From positions 49,400 through 113,399 of the forward strand of contig QNGE01000995.1 of NCBI GenBank assembly GCA_008508345.1: a DNA stretch of 64,000 nucleotides, given 5' to 3'. The translations under genes were made by a program, and so were the position numbers. Origin of the DNA: Paragonimus westermani (lineage: Eukaryota; Platyhelminthes; Trematoda; Plagiorchiida; Troglotrematidae). Shown here piece by piece: positions 27,901 through 42,900 of the stretch. The notes under the pieces are model-generated. The model made no database searches. It had not been told where the DNA came from and was given only the letters and a program-made list of their open reading frames with translations. Numbering within the stretch: the stretch's first letter is position 1; every line of letters starts with the position of its first letter.

Positions 27901-30900
27901 CTACAATCTCCACCAGCAAACAAGGTGAGCTGGGCAACGGGTGACTTCCATTCCATTGAATAGATGATAAATCATAACCGGCATTTTTTCATCTTCGACG
28001 ATCGGTTCACCAACTCATCAGAGTAAGTTGCCGATTGTGCTTCGATACTATTGATTACTCATCTTCAAACATGTTGTCTACTCGAAAACAGATTTCTGGT
28101 AACATACAAATGGTAAGCTCAAACAGTCTGTGCTCGGATAATTCAAATGTTATATTGTTTATAACGGAAATTTTCAGAGAACACAGTATAGGTAATGAAA
28201 ATTAATTTACTGCTCGTAAGGTGTGTATTAATATTTGCGGCTGTCTCCCGCCGTTTCAGTGACTTTCAACCTCACGTAAACGCATTCTAAAATGCTGTCT
28301 GGTCCAAGAAACAACACAGTAGCTCACAAGACCTGTTTTCTGTGTTTGCTCATCCGGCTACTTACAAGAGAATTAGTTGAAAAATAGTTAGCAATACCAG
28401 TGGGTTAACTACGAATTGTACACTAGACAGATGACAATTGAATAATGAAAAGGAACCATGTGATCTTGAGAAGTGGGGAGGTTGTAGATGCCCTACATGT
28501 CGTGGTGTAAGAATCGACTTGAAATCATGAAGCAGATTGAGAGTCCGTAAATAAGTGGAGTTCATCAGGTCAGATGGTATTGTGATCGTCATAACAAAAA
28601 CTGGTCGGCCTGAGGTAACAGTCATTCAGGAGTGATAATTTGATCCTGAAAATAGTGTCACTGGTTAACAAAAAATCATAATCTGTCAGTGGAGTAATTT
28701 CGGCCCCTGTGATATGGAAAATTTTGCCTAAAACAATTTTCAACCATTCCCTTCCGTTGAGCCCTTTACAGTTAAACGTATGTTGTAATGATTTAAGAAT
28801 TGTTTATTGGTAGGAGTAAAACAGAGACTTTTAAACATCACAATTGTTAGGCTCATTAGAAAATTGTTGAACCCCTTCATGCCATACTAAGTCACGGTTG
28901 TGATGTGTAACTGTACTACACGGGAAGGGGTTTGCAAATCTTGTTCACATCGTCTGCTGTTTTTTGACAAGGTGATGTCCACTTTCTTCCATTAAACTCA
29001 GCAAAGTCCCCCAGTGTCTTTTTGTTCCATTGAATAAGGTCGTGATAAAACCGTCTTCAAACCGTAGTAAACAGAACAACTCCCGCTATTATAGGTGATA
29101 CATACTTGAATGCTAAACAGACTTTATCTTTCTCAGTTGAAGCCGTTCTCCCTCTCCATATCGGCCGAAATAATTCAGTTGTTTGCGGTTGGCTTGGAAA
29201 CTAGCTGCCATACACCACGACCTCAAAAGAGATTTTGTGAGGTTTTGCAAACCGTTAGTCCCAGTGACCATTAGAAAGTAGGGCAGATAATTGTTTCGAC
29301 CGTACTGTGCATCATCAGCACTATGCATGACAAGAAATCGAACCCACAACTCAGGAACGTGCTTCACATATTCTCCTGCACTCCAGGTGACCAGTATTCT
29401 TTGATCTGGTGGATACGTGTCTAAACTGCCCTTCTTTGCTGCTCTTCAGTTTTTAACAACTACTCACGGGCGACGGATTTGCTTCTACTGCGTACTTGTT
29501 GCAGGTGAGATCGGGCGACTGTTCACCACTACGCTGGTGGATACTGGGACCAAATGATCTCCGGAATGGAGTTCGTTCAGGTTTTTTCTGCGCTGTTTTC
29601 TTGTTTACTTTGTTGCAAGCACATTTTTCTTCCTCTGTTGCCGGGCCAAATGTATTCAGGCAGAAACTATTCTAAAAATGTAAGGCGGGTTTAAAAGTGA
29701 GCATCCGGAGTTCAAATCCCGGCCGTGGCAAGGATATGCATTACTGACGAGCTCTAATAAGAGCGAAACTCGAGTCTAGTGCTTCTTTTCGGAAGAGGCT
29801 GGCTGGAAAGTCTATCTGAATGCGAACGCTGCGATCAAATGTGAGTGATGGTCAACTTGAAAATAAACCAAATCCCCGACTACTCATCAGTAATCTAAAA
29901 TATCGCCTTGCAGGTTTAATGAGTTCTGTGATCTCGACCTGTCTCGGAAGTCCTAATCGCGGGGTTATCGATTGGAGTTAACAGGCAGTAACTGTGTCTC
30001 CTCTCGAGACGATCGGGCAACCTGATCATTGCTCACAAGCGAGAGTGGTTGAGCGTTCAGATTTGATGATTCGGTCGTGCCTAATGTGAGGTCAATGGCG
30101 CAGTGGTTAACACAGTTGCCTCATGATTGGCATGCCCACCCACTACAAAAGAAAGCACTGGACTTGAGTATCACCTGCGGAACATACTTTACATTTAATC
30201 CCTAGTCGTCCTGAAGTAGGGACACTGACCACAGCAACAGTAACTTCACATTAGCTGCTGCCTAATGTTCAACCACAAAGTTGTGTGAGTGGGATTCAGC
30301 ATGTTTGATTATTTCGAACAGGGAATACACGAGGTCGCTTTTTTCAGCCAGACTATCAAACCTGTAGTCAAGACGTGCCAGTAATTTAGCGAAACTATTC
30401 ACACTATTATATGCACAGGCCAAATGTCCCCCTTTGTAGATTTAGTCTACAGTCACTTGCCTCCCTGTTTTACTGTTGACATTTTTAGCCATTATCTTAT
30501 GGTTTGAAATGAAGGTTGTTACTGACAAGTCTACAACGTATTGAGATTATAACTTTAATGGTCATCTCCCCAATTTCATAACTTAGCTTTCGTTTAAACA
30601 CCCCTTAAATGCCATTTTAGTTACTTATTAGTAAGCAGCTGTTAGTTAACAACGTCACTTTAGTGGAGAGCCATATGAGCACACAAATTACTGTACAATC
30701 CTAGGATTTCAAATGAACTCAAACGTTCCCTTCCATTTAATATAAAGCATGTGATTGAATGCGCGCAAAATTCCAATCACTGTTAACATTAACGTTATTA
30801 GTGACTAGTTAAGTTAATGCACCTTCTTCAATACTTGAAATGTGTTAAACGAATTCCAGAATTCCAGAGAAACTGGACAATTTGACGGCAAGCTTTTAGA

Positions 30901-33900
30901 GCTATGTGTCTGTGAATCGAAGCAGTAAGAGAGGTTAGAGTTCGGTCAGTGATATTCGGAACGATGTTTTCTTTATTTTTCAGCATAATGTATTGGAGGC
31001 TTCAAGAGACTCATTAGCTGATTTTTGCCTACTGTCTGATGTAGTATGCTATGAAGTAATGATAGTATACCGTAAAGTAAAACTAGCGAAAACGCGTTTA
31101 ATCTGAAGCTGCAATCTGCGGTCACTGTGCAGCGTAGCGTTCATTTACACCAAAAGTTTTGTTCATAAAACCACTCATTGGAAATATTAAAACTGAAGTT
31201 CAGATATTCAGTTGGATTAGTTGAACTTGCACACTAAAACTATAAACTGTTGATTCGGGACTGCCTGTATGTGCGTTAAAAAATGAGGCCTACATGAGAA
31301 ACTGACTGCTTCGAGTCTCCTTCAGTATGTGATGCCGGTGTTACTATACCCACGTAGATCTGATCTTTGGCCGACAAAATGATGGCTGTCATTTCGAAAC
31401 CTCCTGTCACAACATCGTTTTTGATAAGTTTGATTTCAAGATGACTGGTCAAACCTTTTCTGTTTAAAACATAAAAGAGTTGATAATCCTTTAAACATAC
31501 CACCTATTCAGGTGTTCCAGAGAAATAAGGCCCCACCAAAGTCAGCTGGATCTGTCAGGGTAAATGAGGCAAATGGATTGATAGTACTAGACTGGCTGGT
31601 CCGATCGGACGAATCGCTAGCTGCCGGAAGACAACAAAGAGAGAGACTTCACGGTACGTTTGTGTTCAAGCCATACCAAGTTAGAAACAAAGTTGCATCA
31701 TTGCAGTTAATTCAGGTAATTCACTATTCATTTAAAAACTTATTAGGAACTTGCTTTAAACACCTCGGAGAGTGGATATCCGGCGTACAAACGATTACCT
31801 TTGTTTGGAAACTCAACAGTAGAATGTTTCAATTTGATAATTTCACCAATCCTTTGCAACAGCCCAACCATTCACGTCTAGATTCAATAACATGCTAAGT
31901 GAGGTCCAATTGTGAACTTCATAATTTTACACGTAAAGAATTTCCAAGTGAAACACTGTCCCATTGGATCTTTACGGTTGTTCTTCAGGGTGCATTAACT
32001 GTTCACAGCACAGTGTGAACAAATTATCTTGCAGAAGCCTCGATTGGCGGACATCCTTCGGATGTAAATTCTTATTACCACACGGCTCTCCTGATCATTG
32101 TGTTTGAGGATTCAAGACTACGATTCATGTGTGTGAGTTAGACGCGCCAACGGACTGCCCGGAATTTTGACAGTGTCGAAAAACATGCTAGCAGATGAAT
32201 GACTGGCTTGCGGCGCTAATCACGCGACAAATGCCGTGGTCCTACTTCAGTCAAACGATTGGTCAAACAAACCAGTCACACACGTCAAGTGACGCCAATC
32301 GATCGGTGGTCATCGCATGATGCATCACGAGCACCTTCTTGCTACATCGATCGGGCTGCAGTCGAGCGCCTGCTGTCAACGTTGAGCGCTCATGTGGACG
32401 GATTGAACGTCTGTAGACCGCAACACGTTTGGGTACTGATCAAAAGGGCAGTTGGCGATTGCAATGTGGGGGCATGCCACGTGAGAAACCTTGTCAGGAC
32501 AAAATGCCTTGAATCATTTGGTTGATTCAATAGGAATTGGTAAGGAAAATAAGTGACCGAATTCAACGTGAAATTTTTTGAAAACCCGGTGTGATTCTGT
32601 AGTCTAGCTGGTGGGGGCGTTTAGTTTGCACATACCGTTTCTGTCGTTGATTTGAATTAAGCCAAATTCCAAGAGTGGCCTCCTGTAAGCCAGTGAACGA
32701 TAATGTGGAAACTTCTAAATGTGACATCTAATCACGAAAATTGAGGAATTTGTTGAGTTCAAGCAAAACTCAGAAACCGCACACACTTAAACTGGCTGTA
32801 TTCGGTTTTTATCATCAACAAAGCCTCTGTTAGTGCACAGACGTTTCACATTTGGACGCAATTACTTGCCCGTGGCAATCGTTGTATAAAACCCACGAAT
32901 TTTTATTTAAAACTGAACAACCCCGACGCTTGGTCACAATCTCCGGATTTGGACAAACCCTTCCGTTTGTTCACTGCGAATGGAAGCGGTTAACTGGAGG
33001 TTCGCTCTTGTTGGACCTCATCAAGAGTGAATAACCTCGTCTGGACCAGAATTTGAGCACCAATCCTCGTGCTTGCTAGCCACAACTCACGTACTCTCAA
33101 AATTAGTATGACCGAATACTCCTATCCAAACGCGTAACCACAGCTTTGTGTGAACAGTGATCAAATTGTCCAATCACTTCGAAAGAGAAGTAAACAGAAT
33201 AGCTTCGTAACTGTCGGAAAATTTCCATAAGACTAGAAGTAACGATCTGACGAACAACTGTTTTTGATAATTCTTTCTAAAGATAATACAACTACATGGG
33301 TATCATTAAGACTTCCTAAGAAAAAGCCGCAAAACACAAAGTGCTTCTTAATGATTAACAATAAAGGTACTACTGGATTCCATACAATAAGTAGTCAGGT
33401 CCCGACCGGTCGTTTACTGGGTGTCACTTCTCACGATCAGGGGAAGGTGCTTGTGTGGAGTTACAATGGATGTGGTTGATCTGTGGCCGCGGGAGTTGCA
33501 AGGACTGAACAAATTTCTATTGAGAACACAGGTTAAAGTTGCTTAGTATGGTTACAGTCGACTCAGCTTCGCCAGAGTGCGTTCATGATCCGTTTTTGGT
33601 TATGTTTTAACAACTCTGTAGACAACTTGAAATGGTTTGTTGACGTCTGTACGATGGTTGGGGTCATCTATATGTGCGACAGTGGCGCTAGTAATGGGTT
33701 GACGACAACGGGTTCCGATCCAAGCTGGCTGATATTCCTTGATCCTTTTTGACAAGTGTCTAGTCGTACGACCAACATATTCTACAGTACAATAGCGGCA
33801 TGAAAATGGATACACGAGCACTGATTTACTGTGCACTGGTACCTTGTCTTTCAGGCTCAATGTTAACACCAGCATTGTTGTGAACCAACTTCTTGAGTTT

Positions 33901-36900
33901 GCCGCTGTACAGGTACATCTAAGTGATGGGCACATGTACTGGTTGAATAGATCTGCTACAGTACCTCTTTCAAACGAGAGTTTTATAAACACGGCTTTCT
34001 TTTCAGCTGTGAGCTTTACCTCATGCGCGACTTTAGTCTTTATGTTTGAAGTGAGAAATTGTTCCAGATAACCGTTTTCGTTCAGTAGATTTTGAATAGC
34101 TTCGTTGAATCCGATCGATAGCTCAGTGAGCAGGACATCTTGGATGGGTTAACTTTATTGTTATTACGAATTGTTCTTATAAAAGTGCGGATATTTCTTT
34201 TGATTACTTAAGTGGTTGACTGACCAGCTTTGGTACGAAAGTAACCTGAGTCCACTAAGTGGGGTTAGCCGAAATGTTAATTTTCTTTACAGACGATGAA
34301 AAAGAGGATTTCTAGAATCAACAAGAAGGCAGGTTACGGATTAACTGTTATCAAACGAATTGATAGGGTTAAGCGTCCTGCTGGAGTAGTTAATTCTTGA
34401 TGGATCCAGATGCCATTCCGAAATTAATCTCAGCTAGTCGCAAGATGTTCCGGTACGTTTTGAAGCAGGACACATGTCATATCCCCAACAAACTTTTGCA
34501 TGTACCGTTAAACTATCTGACATTCAATATATCCACAGACGGATGATCAAGCAGGATATTCCGAAAGGACAAAATGATACTGTCTTCAACAAAATTTGTC
34601 CAAAACCGATTCTATTATGTGCCAGAAAACAAAGATAAACTGTCAATGAAATAACTCAGGTATATATCAACCAGCTCTTTTTACGGGTGTAAGATCGCAG
34701 CGAGCGAACACATCAGTGAAAGTGACGAAGGCAATCCAGAATGACGAAATGGCCAATCGGACAAACACCAGATTGCCTCTGCCGATCACGGTCTGCTAGA
34801 ATTAAAAATGGCGTCGTCTACCACAATTACAAACCACTAGTGAGCGAGTCAAAATAACCTTACTGGACAATCGATGCATTTCAGTATTTTGCATAAATTT
34901 ACATATTTTCTGCCATAAAAATTTAGTTTATTAGCCAGTCACTTCTCAGGATGACTTTTGAGGATTGCGGAACAGGTCATACATCCGATCCAAATAATGG
35001 GCAGTAAGTGCTGTACAGTCACTCCGAATCTACAAAAACAACCCAAACCACGAAATGCACCAGCTCACCGTTTACTGATATTCACTTGCCAGCCATCGTA
35101 GGCCCACGAACCGAATTTCATCATGCACGATTGGTCATCGAATGGGAAATAGGTGATATCGATCTTGCACGCGGTACGAAGTTTGGCCGGTGGAGACCAG
35201 AAGACCTTACCGTCGTTGTAGACCATTGCTTTGCTACGCATGTATCCGCTCGTGTAGTCGTCTGCACTGTATGCTCGCACGGAGAGAACAGAAGGCAAGT
35301 TTTGGTAGAATTGAGGCTATTTTGGGCTCATTTCGGTTCAAAACGGACAGATACTGGAAATTGCGATTTCGGTCGTTCTGAGTTCACATTATCAATAAGA
35401 TTACAGCTACTCCATTAATGACCGGACAATCTAAGCACCATTCAAAGGACGAAACGACTGAGCGTTTGCATACGGTAATTCAGTAGTGTCTAGTGTGAGG
35501 GCAGTGGCGTAGTGGTCAGCACCGTTGGTTCATGAAAACATGACCGGAGGTCAGGTTCCCGTCTTGGCAAAGATATCGTTTAACAAGAACCCAAATCGGC
35601 CGCAGTGCTTCTTTTCGAAATGGGGGTTAGTGAAAAGTCTATGGAAACGCGACAGCTGCAGTCAATTTCGACGACCTTTGAATTATTTTATCCAAATTTT
35701 TCGGCTGCTTGCTGGTAGCTGTTGGGTTTGTTTATGTTCGTTGTATACTTCAGTGGTCACTCTAAAAGCTATTTGTAAAAGTACAGTATATCAAAACCGC
35801 CATCTAATGAAAGTTACAGAAACAAAAAACCACGTGGCGCTACATTCTTTCCTGATAATTACAATATCCGTCAGCCAACTCACAGATGAACAAATTCGTC
35901 TGCAACATTTGAACTAAAACTGATTTTGAATGACCGTCGTGTTGTCCATACTAGCTGAAGATTACCCATTCCACTACGACGATACCTCGATCCAATTGCA
36001 AAGTGTCGAGGCCTACACCATCAAGATGCACGTGGAACCCCTTACGGCTAACATACATTGCTTATGCCAGTCTACCATCTGTTTGGATAAGTCTGACCAC
36101 ACATCTAAATGATAACCAAGATGCAAACCGAAATGTACCGGGCGAAAGTGTCAGAGGTCATGTTGGACAAGCCGTCATGGTCAAACCCACGTGTTACTCC
36201 GTAAACACGCATGTACAGAGAACAGTGTCAAATATGGAAGACCAACGGACATAACCAATCATGAATGCACAGAACAGAATTAGTTCGAATTGGTTTCCTA
36301 CTAGCATGTTTTACTAGTTAAGTCATTTGATTGAAATTTTGCCTCGATCACAGTTATTTCTGGTGGCAGAAAAGTGGAAATTACGAAACCACTTTAATAA
36401 TACCGCTGTGATAACTAACTTTTGGGCAAACAAGTTCGATTTGACGGACATCTAATACAGTTGAACCTCGTTTCATAAGTCGGACCCACCCAAACAAAAG
36501 AGAACTGCCTATCGGTGTTTACCAACGTATGCAGCTGCGACGAAATTTACGTAGGCAAAAACGAAAGAGGATTAATTTCCGGACTGAAGACACTTCTAAG
36601 ATTCCTCTGGGTCGTCAACGATGATTGTCATGTAGGATACACGTTTAGACATTAGTTCGTTCGCTATTTCCAGTTACATACACGAAGTGGAATCCAAACA
36701 AGTGTACGCGTAGGTGGTTAAACGCAAACGTTGAGTGTACAGTTATTATTCAGTTCAAGAAACGGACCGGCTTCACTAACAACAACAACAATCAACGTCA
36801 GCGAATAAAGGATGCGAAAGAGGAAGAGATAACTTACGAAACAGTCTGAAGTTATGTCTATACATGGTTTAGTTGAGTATTCCCTTAGAAAATAAAGTAT

Positions 36901-39900
36901 GCTGGCAATCAATACACACTGTTCGGTTGGCAGAAGTCGGAAAATCCCAAATTGGATTCAACGTGAAATGAAAAACAAAAATGAGTAAGTAAAATTAAAT
37001 GTAACAATAAATTTACGCAACGTGTCGCCAGTACAGTACCAGGCTCACTAGCCTCTGTGTTTGAACACGCACCAGTTGTTTCTAGCGTGTCACTAGGCGT
37101 TAAATCATGTTTGTCCAGTGTATTGCAAACATCGCGGAATTATTTAACTGTATCAAGTAAGTAGCTTGACTGTTCTAAATGTATCCTTACTGGATTCCGG
37201 ATACCATAGAGAAAGACACTCTGAGGTTCGAATGTGCAATTCCCCTCACTTTGCGGTCAATCTATTGCAATCCAAAGGTGCAGTAGTCATGGGTACCGGA
37301 TCAGTACTCAGAACTAAGAACGGGGGAATTGTGTGGTGCAAAACGGTGTTCTTCGTTTTTTACATAGGAACTGCTTTCAGCCTTTACTCCATCGTCTTTT
37401 CTGAAAGGTAGTGATGTGGAAACGGGTTACCACGGTACCGATAGGACTGTTCTAAACGGGAGATATTGAACATCATCGAAACTTTAAAATTCTTCAGTCG
37501 CGAAGGCAGCATGCAGGCACTGTGTCTGCGTTCCTCTCGCAGCTAATTCAAGGTAGGCCTTGGAGACCGTTAAATCACCGCTTCTTGCCTATTTGCCCAA
37601 AACGTTTATCCGTAGGCTCTCACACATCTACCGTTGTGCCTCACTTTATATATCATCAAAAAGAGCGAACGAAATGATGTTCAACCATACCATTCATAAC
37701 TGTAAGGACACATTTTCATGAATGGGTACTGAGCTAAGAACGCGGATGGCACAGGGGTTATTTATTCAGAAAACCAATCCATGGGTTATGCGTTCCAAAA
37801 TGGCCACAAACAAAAGCACTCATCTGCGTACGAACGCCACGGTTGCCACGGACGTCAATGCTTAATTCATTTATGTAGCAAGAATTATTTAATACGATGC
37901 TGCACTCCAGTGTTCCTTCTTGCATTTTCCCCGCGGTCATTTTGATGTCAAAATCCATGCTTTTGCCCCACTAATGAACAGTAGTGATGTGAGTAGCATA
38001 GTGTGATCGCCCGTCCTCACTACACAATGTTTGCAGCTTTTAGACACATTCTGAGGACAAGGCATGTTAATGACCGAGACTTTTTATTCAAAACCCTATT
38101 TCCCTATCCTGATGCCAGATTAATGCATTTTGCGGAGGCTGTCGCATGGAAAATACGACAACCAAATTTATATGTACAAAAATAATTGTTCGTAAACTTG
38201 ACCCTATCCCGGAACTCTCGACCCTTCCTAAATCAGCAGCTATTTATCTAGTTTCCATTGATTTGTGGTATAAAAATATTCTCCACTTTTTTTTAAAATC
38301 TCATAGTCACCAGTCCAAGCGAATTATGTGTATCAGTTATTCTGTTTTTGATCGGTTCGTTTTAAAGTACGAAACTAATCAGTCGGTACGACTAGGAAAG
38401 AACAGGCAGTGTTATCGGCTGAGAACATCCCATGCCGACAGGCCGCTCACACATCATAGATTTACACAGTATAAGTCACACGCTGTTCCATTCAAGCTGA
38501 ATTGTTCCAAGCAGTATGTTTGGCGCTTCACTGAAAATCTGTTATACCAGTATGAAGGGTGGGTCACGCTCCATATGACAGAAGATTAATGGTTTTTCAA
38601 ATCATTCTGCGTCTGGGTAATGCAGCGCAATATGGTAGCCCAAGGTTTCACTTTGCTACCGGAAGTGAAGTTTATACAAAACATGCAGAAACTTTAATTT
38701 GTATCCCTCGTATTCTACTGTGTGACGGTATAGCTCTTTCCACTGTGTTATAGGAGATTTCAACGTAGAACTGGAAAACAATTTACATTTCCGAACAATC
38801 ACAATAAAACTTATTTGACTTGGGAAACAGTACAGCCGTTCTTAAATGTAAAGAAACCAACCTGATCATTGTTAAATTAACTGCGTTTGGAAATTGTTTC
38901 TAAAAGTTGGTATAGTTATTCTATTTAGGATATGTTCGAGTTGTTCTATGAATCATTTTTACCTTCCTTTTTACGTTAGATGATTTTATATCAGAAATAT
39001 TTTCTACCTTCTATTACTACGGTATGCGGAATATGCTAATTTAAACACATTCATTATTCTGCTAGCAGTAACTTTAGAACATCCCCCTTAATATGTTAAT
39101 CCACCGGGCGCACGTCCATAACGGGTTGGTAATCCATCGGTTTACACAGACTTTCGCAATCATCATTAGATTCAGCCTCATATATCTCATCTGGTTTACT
39201 TGCTACACCAACAATCGCGAATTCATGATCCAACATTACAGGGTGAGTGTGAAACTGTACACCATTGCGTAACTAACATGTTGACTTGTACAGTTGTCTG
39301 CAAACAGAACATTTTATTGTGCTGTTCATCGTATTTCATGAGCCAGCGTTTTTGTTAGACATTGCAAACGCACAAAAATGTCTATAGTGCAAGATTGCAA
39401 CGGGAAACAGCAATACATGGCTTCCGAATGTCTTGTGCAGTATAAACAAAATGATGATTCTCAAGGTTTTTCACCAGTACTTAAAACGAATCATTATGAC
39501 CTCTTAAGCTGTCCAACTGAAACTTCACGATGCCCGAATATGACACACAGCACACAGTTATTGTCAGACTTCATGTACTGGGCATCGTTGTAAGTTAACT
39601 CAAATGTGTCAGTCACCAGTTATGGTATTTGTTCCATCATAACTGATGCCATCAAGATGGGCCACTGAGTACGCATTGTGGTTCATGGATCTGAACATTG
39701 CATAACTGTGCACACTTCGTTATCAAATCCTGAACTAGTCCGTTACGGCCGATAACACGACAGGGTATCCCAATACTTGGTGTGGCTTTAGTTGTCTGAG
39801 GTAAGGTGGATTATTGCTGTCTACTTCACAGTTGGCAGTCATCGAAACATCTGTGGTCACTGTGGGGGTGTGTACAGGCTAGACCGAAACAAACATTTTT

Positions 39901-42900
39901 AGAAAACTGTCTGATCTGCGTCCGTGTGCTCTTTCTATTGACTGTCTCACGTAGTTGATCGAAGAACTGGAAAAAAGTGAACATCGAAAGATGCCGCAGT
40001 TGATCTTGTATCGCAAATTTAGCTGGGATTTTGACACATCTGTTAGATTGGTAGGGAATCAATCTGAACACTGAAACACCACCACTCTGAAACTGTTATT
40101 GAGTCTAACAGGATTGTCAGCACTCTCACACCCTACACCGGGAGCGCTACTCCCAGCGCTTCCGGCACTTGAAGATTATCGATCCTAGGGTGAGTCAGTT
40201 TTCTAGTCGTACTGGCATGATTGAAGGATAATGGTACTCAGCTGGATGGCCTCCTCTCTGTTGAAATGTCGCCAGGTTTTCTGTCGTGAGTGGTCCGCTC
40301 GGACCAGCCTACTAATTAATGGAGTATCATTATCATACGCCGAATGAGTCTTTTCTGAAACGGTGTACACATCTTGTCCTGATGCTGGATTGTACGAACT
40401 TAATTAGGCGCGTCATTCAACACAGTAGCATCAACTCAGGTAATGCAGCCAGATGCAAACAACGTATACACCTTCATATTGAGCAAGACCTGTTTCTGTT
40501 ATTCTGAGACAGTGTAAACAAACATTATGGTGGAAAAATAGAACAGAAATGGATTTCGTGAATTCGTGGAGATTGCGAGACACAAACAGATGTTTTTGGC
40601 AATTAACATCGGGAATAAAAACAAATTGCAAGGAAATCATTGGATGATCTCCAAAACAAACATACATGCTGTATCAAGTGCATTCCTTCCTTCAGACACT
40701 ACATGAAACTCCATTAGGTAGTCATCAGAATGAAATTTGGTAAACACCCCTCATGTTTTTAACACGAAAGTGAAATAATGTAACCTTGAAAACGTTCTTA
40801 TGTCTGTGAAGGCAGCATATGCTGTTGAGAGCACTTGGTTTTCCAGTAATTCTATATTTGGTCGCATTCTTGTCAAACTCCAACAGTATTCGCCTTGGTA
40901 AACTTACTGATAGGTAGTGTGGAATTTTGTTTGTTGCTTGCTTTCGTAACAAGTCTGTCCAATTTCAGTTCAACGAACAGGTTGCTAACACATTTTTATC
41001 ACGAATTTCGGTAGTCCATTCCAAGTTTGTGCCATAGGGGATCTTCAAAGAAAAGATTGAATGGGTATGCTGCTGTTTCCGAATTCAAGGGCTTAAAATC
41101 ACATTTTCTGCCTTCTCTCTCTTTCATGTTGTCTACTCGCAAAGCTGGCTAGCACATCGGTTACAAATTCAGGACCACTCAGAACATCAAATTGTACCGA
41201 ATTCCTTTTCAGCTTTGAATGAACCACATAGAGATAGTTTTCACAAGTCTGCAATGTTCAGTGGTCAGTAGAGTCAGCCGTAGAACCTAGTTTTCAATTC
41301 CTGTTGAGTAGACATGGCAGAAGGATTTGATAACGTTAACTGTTTACCAGTCAGATGGTGATGTCATTATGTAGTGCTACATGAGTACTTCTCAACGGGT
41401 TGTAATGCAACGCGCTTCTAGCCATATGTTCTACAATCAGCTTATGTCTTTTGTATCGAAAGGAACAAACACAAATTATTGAGGCTGTGGATGTGTATTC
41501 AAAGAAGTTTCGGAACCCGAACAAGACGAATGAACAAGTTGAATTAACGGTTGGCACCAGTACTTCACCACATATTTCTGCACACAGCGTGACCTTTGCC
41601 TGGAGCACAACGCCCAAACCTATCGCTGCAGCTCAATGAAAGCAGCAATTTGCCGTTGACAAATGCCCCAATGACAAACGTGCAACACGGAGCTCGAAAC
41701 AAGTATATTTCACTGAATATAAGTGGGGAATTTGAAAAACTTTTCAAATCACAGGACTATCATAGCCGGATTATCGCCAATATATCGTTAATGAAGACCT
41801 GTGGTGGGAAAACAAATTTAAGCAGCAAACTGTAAAGAACTGAAAGGTGCAGGTGTCCTCGCTTTGATTAATTTGTGTATAACCCACTTCAAGTTACGTC
41901 GCACTGATCTTGTGCAGTATCGCGCGGTACAAAACTAAGTTGTGTATGCGACACTTCTCGAGGTTATATTCGTGCAAATATGTATGCTATTCAATTCCAA
42001 GTGTGCTAACTATTAGTCTTAAGTTGTTGCCTTGACCCTGACAAACTGTACAAACTGCTTACTCAAAGACTTTACTGAAATACGGACTTTCTGTTCTGCA
42101 AGCATGTTTGGACTTCGGAATGTGCTGGAGGTTGATGGATGATGAACAGAGAGCAGCTTGTGAACAGTCTGTACTCACGTTTCTTGGTGTCATACTCTAA
42201 TGCCGACAGAAAATCGTTTCAGACCAAGTTCTTGAATTTAAAAGATGGTAGATGGTTAATGCGTAAGTAGCAGTCAACCGGTTAGCTTTAGATAAACCAG
42301 TGTCAGTCTACGTCGAAATAGAATATAGACATGTAGACACTGCAGTAAAATGGGATGGACTACACTGAATAATGTATACTTGTTGAAGAACTGGTTGCTT
42401 TCAAAAACCAATATATGCTACAATCGCGTGTTCGTGGCAAAAGCTGTTTGGTCCTTCAAGTAAACCACCGATCCTCTTATAAATACAAGTGAGTAAAATT
42501 AACCCAAGGCCGACCATCACCCACAAGAAGATTCGTAAAAATGACATCCACTCTCTCGTAATTGAAACGATTTCTGCTGGCAAATGTTGTTGTATGTATA
42601 TTAATTCCTTTTTAAATCACCTTGTTCAACTTAGTGACATATTTCACATGTAAGTCGAACAATCGTGGAAACCTTCATAATGACCCCATACATAAGTTGC
42701 GTTCGGTGGTTTTCCGCATAACATTTCCGATGTTCAAATTTGTGGTTTGTAAGTAGCCTATTCATCGCATAATTCCAATCGCGATATTGAAACTTACAAA
42801 CGTAGTTGGAGATTCTTCCAACAGACCAGTAGTTCGGAGTCAACGATATGTTGTACCACTTCCAAAAACTGCTACGATGCACGTTTCTTTCGAAACATAA

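Larger units (their letters stand above)
20058..35068 (-). other. nAChR intron between Cys-loop exon and linker exon (15011 nt)
   Basis: GT-AG intron and the largest seen here. Contents: a SINE-B trace at 22643, a solo LTR at 24135-24663, SINE-A copies at 26990, 27395 and 32560, SINE-C at 29120, SINE-B at 29695 and 30078, and a Penelope-like fragment at 33598-34140. The stretches 20058-22640, 24670-26985 and 30141-32555 have no feature I can name. Confidence 0.85.

Noticed and set aside
31512..31898. Plus-strand frame with an acceptor-like TTCCAG and donor-like GTACGT
   Set aside because: No homology recognised, no neighbouring plus-strand exon; could be old element sequence.
32100..32540. 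Second solo LTR suggested by raised GC content
   Set aside because: I could not find TG...CA ends with matching flanks.
38146..38589. 147-codon plus-strand open frame
   Set aside because: With this base composition a frame of that length is expected about once by chance in 64 kb; no motif seen beyond the overlap with a Penelope-like fragment in another frame.
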